Shown: positions 50,588-60,118 of the stretch, piece after piece
Layout of the letters: every line of letters starts with the position of its first letter
How positions within the stretch are numbered: position 1 is the stretch's first letter
DNA from: Sphingomonas sp. NFR15
GTDB lineage: Bacteria > Pseudomonadota > Alphaproteobacteria > Sphingomonadales > Sphingomonadaceae
Reading direction: 5' to 3'
Length of the DNA: 64,000 bases
NCBI RefSeq assembly: GCF_900103265.1
Contig: NZ_FMWX01000004.1
Span: 248,001-312,000, forward strand
Program-made: the position numbers and the translations under genes
Notes under the pieces: generated by a model
Database searches by the model: none
Seen by the model: the letters and a program-made list of their open reading frames with translations, nothing else
What the model was told of the DNA's origin: nothing

Positions 50588-51981
50588 CGGGGCTCGCCGC
50601 CGACGCGATGCGCGTCATCGCGCTCGACGCCGAAGACGATTTTGACGGCTGGCGCGACGGCGTCCGCGCCGCGGTCCACGCCGATATCCCGCCCGAACGG
50701 ATCGTGTGGCGTGTCGGCTCGGAGCCCGGCGAACTGTTCGGCACGCCCGCCCCCGCCGCCGCGCCAACGGCCGGTTTCACCGTGCCGCGCGCTTTCGTCG
50801 ATCTCGCCCGCACGGCCATCCTCCATACCGACCGCGAGCGCTTCGCGTTGCTGCACACCCTGCTGGTGCGGTTGCTGGCGCGGCCGGGGTTGCTGGAGGA
50901 CGCCGCCGATCCGCTGGTGCGCCGCGTCGAGGGTCTCGCGCGCGAGGTCCGCCGCGACATCCACAAGATGCGCGCGTTCGTCCGCTTCCGTGAGGTCGCC
51001 GAACCCGACGGCGCTCGCTTCGTCGCCTGGTTCGAGCCTGACTTTCATATCGTGCGCGCCAATGCCGGCTTTTTCATCGACCGGTTCGCGGCGATGCGCT
51101 GGTCGATCCTGACGCCGGAAATCTCGATCCATTGGGACGGCGAAGCGCTCGCCGAAGGCCCCGGCGCAACCAAGGCGGATGCGCCCGACGGCGATTCGGT
51201 CGAGGCGATGTGGCAAAGCTATTATGCCGCGATCTTCAACCCGGCGCGCCTGAAGGTCGGCGCGATGCTCAAGGAGATGCCGCGCAAATATTGGAAAAAC
51301 ATGCCGGAAACCGCGTTGGTGCCGCAGTTGATCGCAGGCGCGCAGGCGCGGGAGGCGGGCATGGTCGAGACGGCGCGCACGAAACCGGGTGGCAATATCG
51401 AAGCGGCATGGGCAGCGCTGCGCGAGGAGGCGATGAGTTGCATCCGCTGTCCGCTCCATGCGCACGCCACGCAGACCGTGTTCGGCGAAGGTCCGGTCGA
51501 TGCGGCGATGATGTTCGTCGGCGAGCAGCCCGGCGATCAGGAGGATCTCGCCGGCCGTCCGTTCGTCGGCCCGGCCGGCCAGCTTTTCGATCGCGCGCTC
51601 GCGGAGGCCGGGATCGACCGCGCCACCGTCTATGTCACCAACGCGGTCAAGCATTTCAAGTTCGAACAACGCGGCAAGCGGCGCATCCACGCCAAGCCCG
51701 ACGCCGGCGAGATCACCGCCTGCCGCTGGTGGATCGAGCAGGAACGCGCGCTGGTGCGGCCGCGCCGGACGGTCGCGCTCGGCGCGACGGCGGCGCGCTC
51801 GCTGTTCGGCAAGGCGGTGACGATCAGCCGTGAGCGCGGCCGTGCGCTCGAACTGCCCGGCGGTGGCGAGGCGTGGATCACCGTTCACCCGAGCTACCTG
51901 CTTCGCCTGCCGGATCCCGCCGCCAAGGCCGAGGAATATGCGCGCTTCGTTGCGGACTTGAAGGCCGCCGCGCATACCTAG
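50584..51981 (+). CDS. udgX: DUF4130-UdgX fusion: uracil-DNA glycosylase superfamily protein
   Basis: A 465-residue two-part protein. Residues about 1-245 form the DUF4130 domain (RFALLHTLLVRLLARPGLL, DPLVRRVEGLAREVRRDIHKMRAFVRFREV, FHIVRANAGFFIDRFAAMRWSILTPE). Residues about 275-465 are UdgX: CIRCPLHAHATQTVFGEGP, GEQPGDQEDLAGRPFVGPAG near 312, NAVKHFKFEQRGKRRIHAKP near 364, and HPSYLLRL near 434. The KRRIH loop holds the His that in Mycobacterium UdgX bonds covalently to the abasic sugar after uracil removal; Glu of GEQPG and Cys cluster ligands are kept. GTG start overlaps the radical SAM stop. Confidence 0.92.
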   Translation: MTGLAADAMRVIALDAEDDFDGWRDGVRAAVHADIPPERIVWRVGSEPGELFGTPAPAAAPTAGFTVPRAFVDLARTAILHTDRERFALLHTLLVRLLARPGLLEDAADPLVRRVEGLAREVRRDIHKMRAFVRFREVAEPDGARFVAWFEPDFHIVRANAGFFIDRFAAMRWSILTPEISIHWDGEALAEGPGATKADAPDGDSVEAMWQSYYAAIFNPARLKVGAMLKEMPRKYWKNMPETALVPQLIAGAQAREAGMVETARTKPGGNIEAAWAALREEAMSCIRCPLHAHATQTVFGEGPVDAAMMFVGEQPGDQEDLAGRPFVGPAGQLFDRALAEAGIDRATVYVTNAVKHFKFEQRGKRRIHAKPDAGEITACRWWIEQERALVRPRRTVALGATAARSLFGKAVTISRERGRALELPGGGEAWITVHPSYLLRLPDPAAKAEEYARFVADLKAAAHT

Positions 51982-52085
51982 ATCAAGATTCCGCCGGATC
52001 ATACCGCTTCCAGGAGCGTTGCTTTCTCCGATACGGTCTTGAACACGCCCGGCCCGGAGGGCGGGCACAGCGGATTTGCAACGGA

Positions 52086-54563
52086 ATGAACGAGACGGAA
52101 GGGGGCGACCGGGAACGGCGTCGGTTGGAGGCGTTGGATGGCTATCAGATCCTCGATACGCCGCGTGAGCCGGCGTTCGACGAAATGGCGCGGCTCGCCG
52201 CCGATCTGTGTGGCACGCCGATCGGCGCGGTCAATCTGATCGGCGCAGGGCGGCAGTTTTTCAAGGCCGAGGTCGGTCTCGGGGTGCGCGAAACCCCGCT
52301 CGAAACTTCGTTCTGCCGGCATGCCATTCTCGAACAGGATTTCCTGCTCGTGCCCGACGCGACCGCGGATCCGCGCTTCAACTGCAATCCGCTGGTGACG
52401 GCGGTGCCGGGCTTGCGCTTCTACGCGGGCGCGCTCCTCAAGACGCCGGACGGGCTCCCGATCGGGACATTGTGCGTGCTTGACACCCAGCCGCGAGAGC
52501 TCAGCGAGTTGCAGCAGCGCGCGCTGAAGGTTCTCGCCAATCAGGTGATGAGCCAGTTCGAGATGCGCCGCGCGATTCGCGAGCGTACCGAACAGGCCGA
52601 CCGTTATCGCACGTTGTTCGACACGATGGACGAAGGCTTTTGCGTGATCGAGTTCGTCGGCGGCCCGCATGGCCCGTTGAGCGATTATGTCCACGTAGAA
52701 GCCAATGCGGCATATGCGCTCAACGCCGGCATCCCGAACGTGGTCGGCCAGCGGCTGCGCGAGATGGTCGGCGACGAGGCCGATGATTGGGCGAGGCGCT
52801 ATGGCGAGGTGCTGCGCACCGGCGTGCCGATCCGCTTCGAGCGCGAATTGGAGGCGACCGGACGCTATCTCTCGCTCTCCGCCTTCCGCATCGAACCCGC
52901 CAGCCGTAAGCAGGTCGCGGTGCTGTTCCAGGATATCACCGCGCGGCGGGATGCCGAACTGGCGCTGATCCGCCTCAACGAAACGCTCGAAGCGCGCGTG
53001 GCCGAGGCGCTCGCCGAGCGCCGCCTGCTCGCCGACGTGGTCGAGGCGACACACGCCTTCGTCACGATCGTCGATATCGAGGGCAATTGGCTCGCCATGA
53101 ACAGCGCCGCCGCGCGCGAGTTCGAGCGTCTGTTCGGCGTGCTGCCCCATGTCGGCGACAATCTCTTCGGGCTGCTCGCCGATCGACCCGAGCATCAGGC
53201 GATGATGCGTGCCTCCTGGGCGCCCGCGCTCGCCGGAGAGGAGTTCGTGACCGTCGCGCAGATTGAGGGCGTGGACGGCGAGGCACGCTCCTACGAACTA
53301 CGCTTCAACGCGTTGCGCAATGCCGAGGGCGAGCGGATCGGCGCGTTTCAGTTCGCCTATGATGTGACCGAACGCCTGCGCGAGCAGGACCGGTTCCGCG
53401 CCACCGAGGAGGCGCTACGCCAAGCCCAGAAGATGGAGGCGGTCGGTCAGCTCACCGGCGGGCTGGCGCATGATTTCAACAATCTGCTCGCCGGCATCTC
53501 GGGGTCGTTCGAGATGATCGGAACGCGTCTTGCGCAAGGCCGCGCGGGCGATGTCGAGAAATATCTCATCGCCGGCCAGGGCGCGACCCGCCGGGCTTCG
53601 GCTTTGACGCACCGGTTGCTCGCCTTTTCGCGGCGGCAGACGCTCAGCCCGCGTTCGATCGTCGTCAATCGGCTGATGCGCGAGTTGGTGGAACTGATCC
53701 AGCGCACCGTCGGTCCCGCGATCGAGGTCGAGACGGTCGCCGCCGCCGGGCTTTGGCCGGCGCTGGTCGATGCCAACCAGCTCGAGAACGCCATTCTCAA
53801 TCTCTGCATCAACGCCCGTGACGCGATGCCCGAGGGGGGCCGGATCACGATCGAAACCGCCAACCGCTGGATCGACCAGCGCACCGCCAAGGCGCACGGA
53901 CTCGAGCCGGGCCAATATGTCACCGTCTGCGTCAGCGATACCGGCTGCGGCATTGAGAAGGACATTCTCGATCGGGTGTTCGATCCGTTCTTCACCACCA
54001 AGCCGCTCGGCGAGGGCACCGGACTCGGCCTGTCGATGGTGTACGGCTTCGCGCGGCAAAGCCATGGGCATGTCCGCATCTATTCCGAGGTCGGCCAGGG
54101 CACGATGGTCTGCCTCTACCTGCCCCGCAACCTCGGTGACGAAGAACAGTCCGATCCCGAGCCGATCACGTCGCGAGCGCTGCGCGCCGCCGCCGAGAAG
54201 ACCGTCCTTATCGTCGATGACGAACCGAGCGTGCGGATGCTCGTCGTCGATGCGCTCGAGGAACTCGGCTATGCCTGCGCCGAGGCGGCGACCGGCGCGG
54301 AAGGAATAGAGATTCTGCGCGGCGCCGGCCATGTCGATCTGCTCATAACCGACGTGGGCCTGCCCGGCGGGATGAACGGCCGCGAGGTGGCGGAGCGCGC
54401 GCGAGAGATGGTGCCCGGTCTGCGCATCCTGTTCATCACCGGCTATGCCGAAAACGCGGTTCTCAATCACGGCCATATCGGGCACGGGATGGAGGTATTG
54501 ACCAAACCGTTCGCGGTGAACGACCTTGTCGGGCGGGTCGATCGACTGTTGCGCGATGGCTGA
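52086..54563 (+). CDS. Hybrid histidine kinase (GAF-PAS-PAS-HisKA-HATPase-REC)
   Basis: An 825-residue soluble sensor kinase. GAF domain about 10-165 (YQILDTPREPAFDEMARLAADLCGTPIGAVNLI...FCRHAIL, typical of this class); PAS-like domains about 180-300 and 325-440; phosphoacceptor His in GQLTGGLAHDFNNLLAGISG near 460; ATPase motifs NAILNLCINARDAMPEGG, VSDTGCGIEKDILDRVFDPFFTT and GTGLGLSMVYGF; C-terminal receiver from about 705 with VLIVDDEPSVRML and phospho-Asp in LLITDVGLPGGMNG. No membrane segment, so it senses a cytosolic cue. The receiver lies in the same chain; no partner regulator is nearby. The same strand continues to dadA 22 bp later. Confidence 0.93.
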   Translation: MNETEGGDRERRRLEALDGYQILDTPREPAFDEMARLAADLCGTPIGAVNLIGAGRQFFKAEVGLGVRETPLETSFCRHAILEQDFLLVPDATADPRFNCNPLVTAVPGLRFYAGALLKTPDGLPIGTLCVLDTQPRELSELQQRALKVLANQVMSQFEMRRAIRERTEQADRYRTLFDTMDEGFCVIEFVGGPHGPLSDYVHVEANAAYALNAGIPNVVGQRLREMVGDEADDWARRYGEVLRTGVPIRFERELEATGRYLSLSAFRIEPASRKQVAVLFQDITARRDAELALIRLNETLEARVAEALAERRLLADVVEATHAFVTIVDIEGNWLAMNSAAAREFERLFGVLPHVGDNLFGLLADRPEHQAMMRASWAPALAGEEFVTVAQIEGVDGEARSYELRFNALRNAEGERIGAFQFAYDVTERLREQDRFRATEEALRQAQKMEAVGQLTGGLAHDFNNLLAGISGSFEMIGTRLAQGRAGDVEKYLIAGQGATRRASALTHRLLAFSRRQTLSPRSIVVNRLMRELVELIQRTVGPAIEVETVAAAGLWPALVDANQLENAILNLCINARDAMPEGGRITIETANRWIDQRTAKAHGLEPGQYVTVCVSDTGCGIEKDILDRVFDPFFTTKPLGEGTGLGLSMVYGFARQSHGHVRIYSEVGQGTMVCLYLPRNLGDEEQSDPEPITSRALRAAAEKTVLIVDDEPSVRMLVVDALEELGYACAEAATGAEGIEILRGAGHVDLLITDVGLPGGMNGREVAERAREMVPGLRILFITGYAENAVLNHGHIGHGMEVLTKPFAVNDLVGRVDRLLRDG

Positions 54564-54584
54564 TCGTATCGGAGTCTGTGCGGA

Positions 54585-55835
54585 ATGAAGGTGATCGTCC
54601 TCGGCAGCGGCGTGATCGGCGTCACCTCGGCCTGGTATCTGGCGCGCGCCGGGCATGAGGTGATCGTTGTAGATCGCCAAGCCGGGCCGGCGCTCGAGAC
54701 GAGCTTCGCCAATGCCGGAGAGATTTCACCCGGCTATGCCTCGCCCTGGGCGGCGCCCGGCATTCCGCGCAAGGCGGTGAAGTGGCTGATGATGCGCCAC
54801 GCCCCGCTGATCCTGCGCCCGCAACTCGACATGGCGATGCTGCGCTGGCTGGCCGCCATGCTGCGAAATTGCACAGCCGAGCGCTATGCGATCAACAAGG
54901 CGCGCATGGTGCGCGTCGCCGAATATAGCCGCGACTGCCTGGGCGCGCTGCGCGCGGAAACCGGCATCACCTATGACGAACGGATGCTCGGCACGCTGCA
55001 ACTGTTCCGCGAAGCCAAGCAGCTCGACGGCACCGCCAAGGACATCGCGGTTCTGAGCGAAGGCGGAGTGCCGTTCGAACTGCTCGACCGCACCGGCTGC
55101 CTCGCTGCCGAACCCGGCCTCGCGAACAGCGATGTGCCGATCGTCGGCGGCTTGCGCCTGCCGCACGACGAGACCGGGGATTGCTTCAAGTTCACCAACC
55201 GCCTCGCCGATCTCGCGGCGGCGCACGGCGTGATGTTCCAATATGGTCGCACGATCGCCCGGCTGGAAAGCGAAAGCGGCCGCATCTCCGGCCTTGTCAC
55301 CGATGCCGGGCGCCTTACGGCGGATGCCTATCTGGTCGCACTCGGCAGCCACTCGCCCGCGCTGGTCCGCCCGCTTGGGCTGAAGGTGCCGGTATTCCCG
55401 GTGAAGGGCTATTCGATCACCGTGCCGATCACCGATCCGGACCGGGCACCGGTCTCCACCTTGCTCGACGAGAGCTACAAGGTCGCGATCACCCGGCTTG
55501 GCGATCGTATCCGCGTCGGCGGCATGGCGGAGATTTCCGGCTTCAACAACCACTTGCCCGAAGCACGTCGTGCCACGCTCGAACATTCGGTCGGCGGGCT
55601 GTTTCCGAACGCCGGCGACTTGCAGGCCGCGACCTTCTGGTCCGGCCTGCGGCCGATGACCCCGGACAGCACGCCCGTGATCGGCAAGACCGCCCTGCCC
55701 AACCTGTTCCTCAACACCGGCCACGGTACGCTCGGCTGGACGATGGCATGCGGGTCAGGGCGGATCATCGCCGACATCATCGGCGGGCGCGAGCCGGATA
55801 TCGAAACGGGCGACCTCGCGCTCGATCGCTATTGA
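54585..55835 (+). CDS. dadA: D-amino acid dehydrogenase
   Basis: Membrane-associated flavoprotein that oxidises D-amino acids, chiefly D-Ala, to 2-oxo acids and ammonia, passing electrons to the quinone pool. It has 416 residues. FAD loop [29 protein letters not shown] at 3-31 (GxGxxG), then [22 protein letters not shown], the DadA signature. C-terminal [47 protein letters not shown] closes the FAD fold. A racemase gene (dadX) is not adjacent. It is followed 13 bp later by a dehydrogenase. Confidence 0.94.
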   Translation: MKVIVLGSGVIGVTSAWYLARAGHEVIVVDRQAGPALETSFANAGEISPGYASPWAAPGIPRKAVKWLMMRHAPLILRPQLDMAMLRWLAAMLRNCTAERYAINKARMVRVAEYSRDCLGALRAETGITYDERMLGTLQLFREAKQLDGTAKDIAVLSEGGVPFELLDRTGCLAAEPGLANSDVPIVGGLRLPHDETGDCFKFTNRLADLAAAHGVMFQYGRTIARLESESGRISGLVTDAGRLTADAYLVALGSHSPALVRPLGLKVPVFPVKGYSITVPITDPDRAPVSTLLDESYKVAITRLGDRIRVGGMAEISGFNNHLPEARRATLEHSVGGLFPNAGDLQAATFWSGLRPMTPDSTPVIGKTALPNLFLNTGHGTLGWTMACGSGRIIADIIGGREPDIETGDLALDRY

Positions 55836-55848
55836 AAGGACGGACGAC

Positions 55849-56709
55849 ATGCAGGTTGGATTGATCGGACTCGGCGCGATGGGGCGCGGCATGGCGGAGA
55901 ATCTCGCCAAGGGCGGCCATGACGTGCTGATCTGGAACCGCTCGGGCGACGGCGGCAAGCCGATCGCGGGCGCGCGGATGGTCGATACGCCCGCCGAGGT
56001 GTTCCAGTCCGATCTGGTACTGACGATGCTGTCGGACGATGCCGCGATCCGCTCGGTAGTGCTCGACGCCGGGCTGCTGGCGAAGGCCCGACCGGGGATG
56101 ATCCATGCCGTCACCGCGACGATCTCGGTCGCGTTCGCCGACGAGCTGGCGGCGGCGCATGCCGCGGCGGGGATCGGCTATCTCTCCGCCCCCGTGTTCG
56201 GGCGGCCCGATGCGGCGGCGGCCGGCCAGCTCAGCGTCGTCGTCGCGGGCGATGCGGCGGCGATCGAAACCGCACGCCCGGCGTTCGAGGCGATCTCGCG
56301 CAAGATCTGGGTGCTCGGCGAACATCCCCGCCAGGCCAACGCCGCCAAGATCGCCGGCAACATGATGATCACCTTCGCGATCGAGGCGATGGCCGAGGCG
56401 CTGGTTCTGACCGGCGACAATGGCGTGACCACCGAGGCGTTTTTCGAACTGATGCTCGGCACGCTGTTCGGCGGACGCATCTACGAGACATACAGCGCCT
56501 CGATCGCGGCGGACAAATACGAGCCGGGCTTCCGCATGCAGCTCGGCCTGAAGGATCTGCGGCTCGCCACCGAGGCCGCACAGGCCGCCGGCAAGCGCCT
56601 GCCGATGCTGGAGGCGGTCCGCACGCGGATGAGCGAAGCGGTCGATGCCGGCATGGGCGAGAAGGACTGGTCGGCGATCGCCCAACTGCTGCTGCGGAAG
56701 GATGATTGA
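55849..56709 (+). CDS. NAD(P)-dependent beta-hydroxyacid dehydrogenase family protein
   Basis: A 286-residue protein of the 3-hydroxyisobutyrate dehydrogenase/6-phosphogluconate family. NAD loop GLIGLGAMGRGMAENLAKGGHDVLIWNR at 4-31; LSAPVFGRPDAAAAGQLSVVVAGD is the substrate-loop region; catalytic Lys in RQANAAKIAGNMMITFAIEAMAEAL near 170; C-terminal FRMQLGLKDLRLATEAAQAAG. Members reduce succinic or glyoxylic semialdehyde or oxidise 3-hydroxyacids. Coupled to dadA, it may reduce a 2-oxo or semialdehyde product, but this is inference. Confidence 0.88.
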   Translation: MQVGLIGLGAMGRGMAENLAKGGHDVLIWNRSGDGGKPIAGARMVDTPAEVFQSDLVLTMLSDDAAIRSVVLDAGLLAKARPGMIHAVTATISVAFADELAAAHAAAGIGYLSAPVFGRPDAAAAGQLSVVVAGDAAAIETARPAFEAISRKIWVLGEHPRQANAAKIAGNMMITFAIEAMAEALVLTGDNGVTTEAFFELMLGTLFGGRIYETYSASIAADKYEPGFRMQLGLKDLRLATEAAQAAGKRLPMLEAVRTRMSEAVDAGMGEKDWSAIAQLLLRKDD

Positions 56710-56721
56710 CCCTCCGCCGCG

Positions 56722-58200
56722 CTAGGCCGGCACCCCGCGCCGCGCGGCGATCAGGCTCGCAAACTCGCCGATGATCGGCCGCGCCACCAGCAGCACCAGC
56801 ACGCCGTAGGTCACGACACCGACGCTGACCAGAATTGCCAGCATCGGCAACGGCGCCATTCCGGCGATCAGATCGGATGTCGCGAGCACCGCCGCGCCCA
56901 TTCCCGCCGATGCGATCATCGCCGGAATCACCGCGCGCAGCAGCGCGGGCGCGGAGGTGCCGATGATCGGCATCGCCAATGCGGCGGTGATCGCCATATG
57001 GAGCGGCGCGCCGATCACCCAGCTCCACGCCATGCCCACTGCGCCGTAGCGCACGCCGATCAGGAACCCGAGTGGCATGATGACGGCGCCCGCCACCGCG
57101 CCCCATACTTGCAGGCGCGGATGCCCGAGCGCGGTGGTCGCCGGCGCGAACAGCACCTGCACCGTCAGGAACGGCATCGCGATCGCGAGCAAGCGGACGA
57201 TCGGCGTCGCGTCGTCCCATTTCGGCCCGAGCACGACATCAACGAACGGCCCTGCCACCGCCGCCAGCCCGACATAGAAGGGCAGCGCGCCGAACATGAT
57301 GAGCCGCACCGATTTCTCGAACGCTCGTCCGGTGGTGGCACGGTCGGCCTGGAGCCGGGCATAGGCCGAAAAGGCGACGTCGTTGAGCGGAGGGACGAAC
57401 TTGCTCGTCACGATCTGCGCGAGGAACAGCGATTCCGCATACAGGCCGAGATGCCGCGCATCGAGCGTCCGGCCGCCGATGATGACATCCGCCTGGGTCT
57501 GGAACAGCCATAGCAGCGAGCTGAGCAGCATCGCGCCACCGAACCGCACGATCACCCCGGCGCCCTTCAGGCGGAAGCTCGGCAGCACGTCGATCCGCGC
57601 CGCCACCATCATGCCGATCGCGCGCGACCAGATCACGCACATCGGTGCCGCGACGAGCGTCCACACGCCCCAGCCAGCCAGCGCACAGCCGAGCGACGTA
57701 CCCGCACCGATCAGCGCCGAGACGAGGTTGACCTTCGCCTGCACCTTATAGTTCAGTTGGCGGCTGAGCAGCGCGCTCGGCAACGCCACGAACGGCGTCG
57801 CGAGGTACAAAGCCGCCTGCACCACCAGCAGGTTGGCCACCATCGGCGTGTGGAAATACTGCGCGGCGAGCGGTGCCAGCATCACCTGCGCCAGCGCGAT
57901 GCCGCCGTTGAGCAGCACAAGGATGCCGAACACCTGCCGGATCAGCATCCTGTCGAGATCCGGCGCGCGGATCAGCGACGCGGTGAATTCCTGCCCGTTG
58001 AGCAGGCTGAGGAACACCAAAACGCTCTGTGTCATCGCGAACAGCCCGTAATCGCGCGGATCGAGCATGCGGATCACGAAGAAAGTCGCCGCCCACATGA
58101 TGAGCTGCGCGATCACCTGACTGCCCGAACGCCACGCGATCGCCTGCACGATCTGCGCCGCGAAGCCTTTTTCCACCGGCACCTGGGTCGTCGAATTCAT
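56722..58200 (-). CDS. Polysaccharide/lipopolysaccharide flippase (Wzx/MATE-like, PST family)
   Basis: A 492-residue inner-membrane protein with about 12-14 membrane segments, e.g. AIAWRSGSQVIAQLIMWAATFFVIRML, FGILVLLNGGIALAQVMLAPLAAQYF, LVSALIGAGTSLGCALAGWGVWTL, FGGAMLLSSLLWLFQTQADVIIGG. MLDPRDYGLFAMTQSVLVFLSLLNGQEF matches the first loop of oligosaccharide flippases (GLDPxDYGLxA). No glycosyltransferases lie near, so the exported polysaccharide cannot be named. ATG 58200. Confidence 0.88.
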   Translation of the reverse strand: MNSTTQVPVEKGFAAQIVQAIAWRSGSQVIAQLIMWAATFFVIRMLDPRDYGLFAMTQSVLVFLSLLNGQEFTASLIRAPDLDRMLIRQVFGILVLLNGGIALAQVMLAPLAAQYFHTPMVANLLVVQAALYLATPFVALPSALLSRQLNYKVQAKVNLVSALIGAGTSLGCALAGWGVWTLVAAPMCVIWSRAIGMMVAARIDVLPSFRLKGAGVIVRFGGAMLLSSLLWLFQTQADVIIGGRTLDARHLGLYAESLFLAQIVTSKFVPPLNDVAFSAYARLQADRATTGRAFEKSVRLIMFGALPFYVGLAAVAGPFVDVVLGPKWDDATPIVRLLAIAMPFLTVQVLFAPATTALGHPRLQVWGAVAGAVIMPLGFLIGVRYGAVGMAWSWVIGAPLHMAITAALAMPIIGTSAPALLRAVIPAMIASAGMGAAVLATSDLIAGMAPLPMLAILVSVGVVTYGVLVLLVARPIIGEFASLIAARRGVPA

Positions 58201-58283
58201 CGGCTGGAATGCTCGCGTAACACCATTCCCGCCATATCCGCGCGAGGGTGGAGGAAGAGTGAAGAAAGCGCGAGAAAGCAGGA

Positions 58284-58568
58284 TTACCGACCGCCGGACC
58301 GATCGGGTAGGAGAAAATTGAGCACGATGAAGCTCGCCGCAGCACCCGCCATCAGCATCGCCATCCAGCCGACCGGCCCGAACACGCCGCCCCATGCTAG
58401 GCGGGCGAGTCCGAAATCGATCGCCACGCACGCCCACGCGCCGCCGCGCAGCAGGGTTCGTCGTCGCGCCGGAAGGGCCTGACCGAGCCGTGCGCGATGC
58501 TGGCGGTCGGTCGCCAAAGCGAACAACAGGAAGCTCGCCAGCGCCACCGCGAAGGTCGCCGCGATCAC
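58284..58568 (-). CDS. DUF3325 membrane protein
   Basis: A 94-residue protein with three hydrophobic stretches: MIAATFAVALASFLLFALATDRQHRARLG, CVAIDFGLARLAWGGVFGPVGWMAMLMAGAAASFIVLNFLL. ATDRQHRARLG in the first loop is the DUF3325 hallmark. DUF3325 genes occur with DUF3649 and PepSY genes downstream of siderophore receptors, exactly the order here, implying a role in reductive iron release or uptake across the inner membrane. GTG start overlaps the PepSY stop (GTGA). Confidence 0.82.
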   Translation of the reverse strand: MIAATFAVALASFLLFALATDRQHRARLGQALPARRRTLLRGGAWACVAIDFGLARLAWGGVFGPVGWMAMLMAGAAASFIVLNFLLPDRSGGR

Positions 58569-60118
58569 GCCAGCACCATCGCACGTGCTCGGGTGTGCCG
58601 TTTCGCGGGAATATGACGATGCACCGCGCGCGCGGCCCAGCCGAAGCCTAGGCCGAATGCCAGCAGCGTGAGATCGACGCCAGCCAGCGTCCAGTCGCCC
58701 GCCGCGATCGTCGCGGGCAACCCCTTGCGCGTCGCGAGCGCGTCATAGACCGGCAACGCTAGCAGCAGCGCGGCGGCGAGACCCAGTTGCTCCACCCACG
58801 CGCGGCGCGGCGCGCGCGCGAAAGCGTGAAGGATCAGCACCCCCCAGAACACGAACATCGCGTCGATCTCTGCCTGCGCGCGCCCCGCCATCGCGAGGGG
58901 CAGCAGGCGGTTCGCCCACAGGAAGCCGACCATCGCCGTCGGGAAACCCGCGACGAAGCCGATGTTGAGCCGTTCCACCAGCCGGAAACCGAAATGCGGA
59001 CGTGCCGGATCGGCCAACTTCTCGCGCCGCTTGACCGTCCACAGGACCAGCCCGCTCGCCACCATGACCGAGCCGCCGACACCGCACAGGAAGTACAGCC
59101 AGCGAAGCGGCGCATCGGCGAAGCGCCCGGCGTGTAGCCCGATCATCGAGCCCGCCGTCAGCACCGCCGCGCCCGCCGGCGGAGACGCCCATAGCAACCG
59201 CCCGCTCACCCCGTCATAGCTCAGCGAAGGCGTGTAGCTGGAAAGCGTTCCGTGGCCGCTCCGCGACAGCGTGACCCGCGCGACCGCATCGCCGGGGGAC
59301 GCAACCTGGATATATTCGACCGGCGCACCAAACCGTCGCTCGGCGTCCTTGAGCAACGCGGTCAGATCGACCAGCGGCGCGGGTCTGCCCGAGCGCGCGA
59401 CCGGCGCCGCCTGCGGGAACAGCGCGGTGAACAACGCGCTCGGGTCACGATAATTGGCAACCGCCGCCCACGGCATCAGCATCGTCATCAGCGTGACAAG
59501 GCCAGTATAGGTTATCATCAGGTGGAACGGCAAGCCGAGCACCGCCGCCGCATTATGCCCGTCGAGCCAGCTCCGCTGCCCCCGGCCGCCCCGGAAGGTG
59601 AAGAAATCGCGGAAGATCTTCTTGTGCGTGACGATGCCCGACAGGATCGCGACCAGCATGAACATCGCACACACGCCGACGATCCAGCGCGACCAGATCA
59701 CCGGCAGATATTGGAGGTCGAAGTGAAAGCGGTAGAAGAAGTCGCCCCCGCGCGTCTCGCGCGCGACGACGGGCTGGCCGTTGCCGTCGATCGTCGCGAG
59801 CGTCTCGCCGCGCGCCTTCCCGGCCCTTTCCGTCGCGCCCGGTACCCAGAACACCGTGCCGCTCGTCGAGCGCTCGGAGGGGACGGTGATGAACCATGTC
59901 ATCGCATCGGGCGCGCGCCTGGCCAGGAAGGCCTGCTCGCCGCGCAGCACCCGCGCGGGGTCTTCGATGCGCGGCAGTTCGGGCTGCGCCCAGCGGTTGA
60001 GCGCCTCGCGCCAATAGGCGGCGGTGCCCGCCACGAACACGACGAACAGCACCCAGCCGACCAGCAGGCCCGACCAGGTGTGGAGCGTCGACTGGCTCTG
60101 GCGGAAGCCCTTGCTCAT
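58565..60118 (-). CDS. PepSY-associated TM protein (siderophore operon)
   Basis: A 517-residue protein with an N-terminal helix SQSTLHTWSGLLVGWVLFVVFVAGTAAY, the PepSY_TM signature LHxWxGLxxGWxxFxxxxTG. Further segments: RWIVGVCAMFMLVAILSGIVTHKKIF with FRDFFTFRGGRGQRSWLDGHNAAAVLGLPFHLMITYTGL, WLYFLCGVGGSVMVASGLVLWTVKRR. His residues in LHTWSG, THKKI and LPFHL could bind haem, in line with ferric-siderophore reductases of the FoxB type. Overlaps DUF3649 and DUF3325 genes by four bases each. Confidence 0.88.
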   Translation of the reverse strand: MSKGFRQSQSTLHTWSGLLVGWVLFVVFVAGTAAYWREALNRWAQPELPRIEDPARVLRGEQAFLARRAPDAMTWFITVPSERSTSGTVFWVPGATERAGKARGETLATIDGNGQPVVARETRGGDFFYRFHFDLQYLPVIWSRWIVGVCAMFMLVAILSGIVTHKKIFRDFFTFRGGRGQRSWLDGHNAAAVLGLPFHLMITYTGLVTLMTMLMPWAAVANYRDPSALFTALFPQAAPVARSGRPAPLVDLTALLKDAERRFGAPVEYIQVASPGDAVARVTLSRSGHGTLSSYTPSLSYDGVSGRLLWASPPAGAAVLTAGSMIGLHAGRFADAPLRWLYFLCGVGGSVMVASGLVLWTVKRREKLADPARPHFGFRLVERLNIGFVAGFPTAMVGFLWANRLLPLAMAGRAQAEIDAMFVFWGVLILHAFARAPRRAWVEQLGLAAALLLALPVYDALATRKGLPATIAAGDWTLAGVDLTLLAFGLGFGWAARAVHRHIPAKRHTRARAMVLA

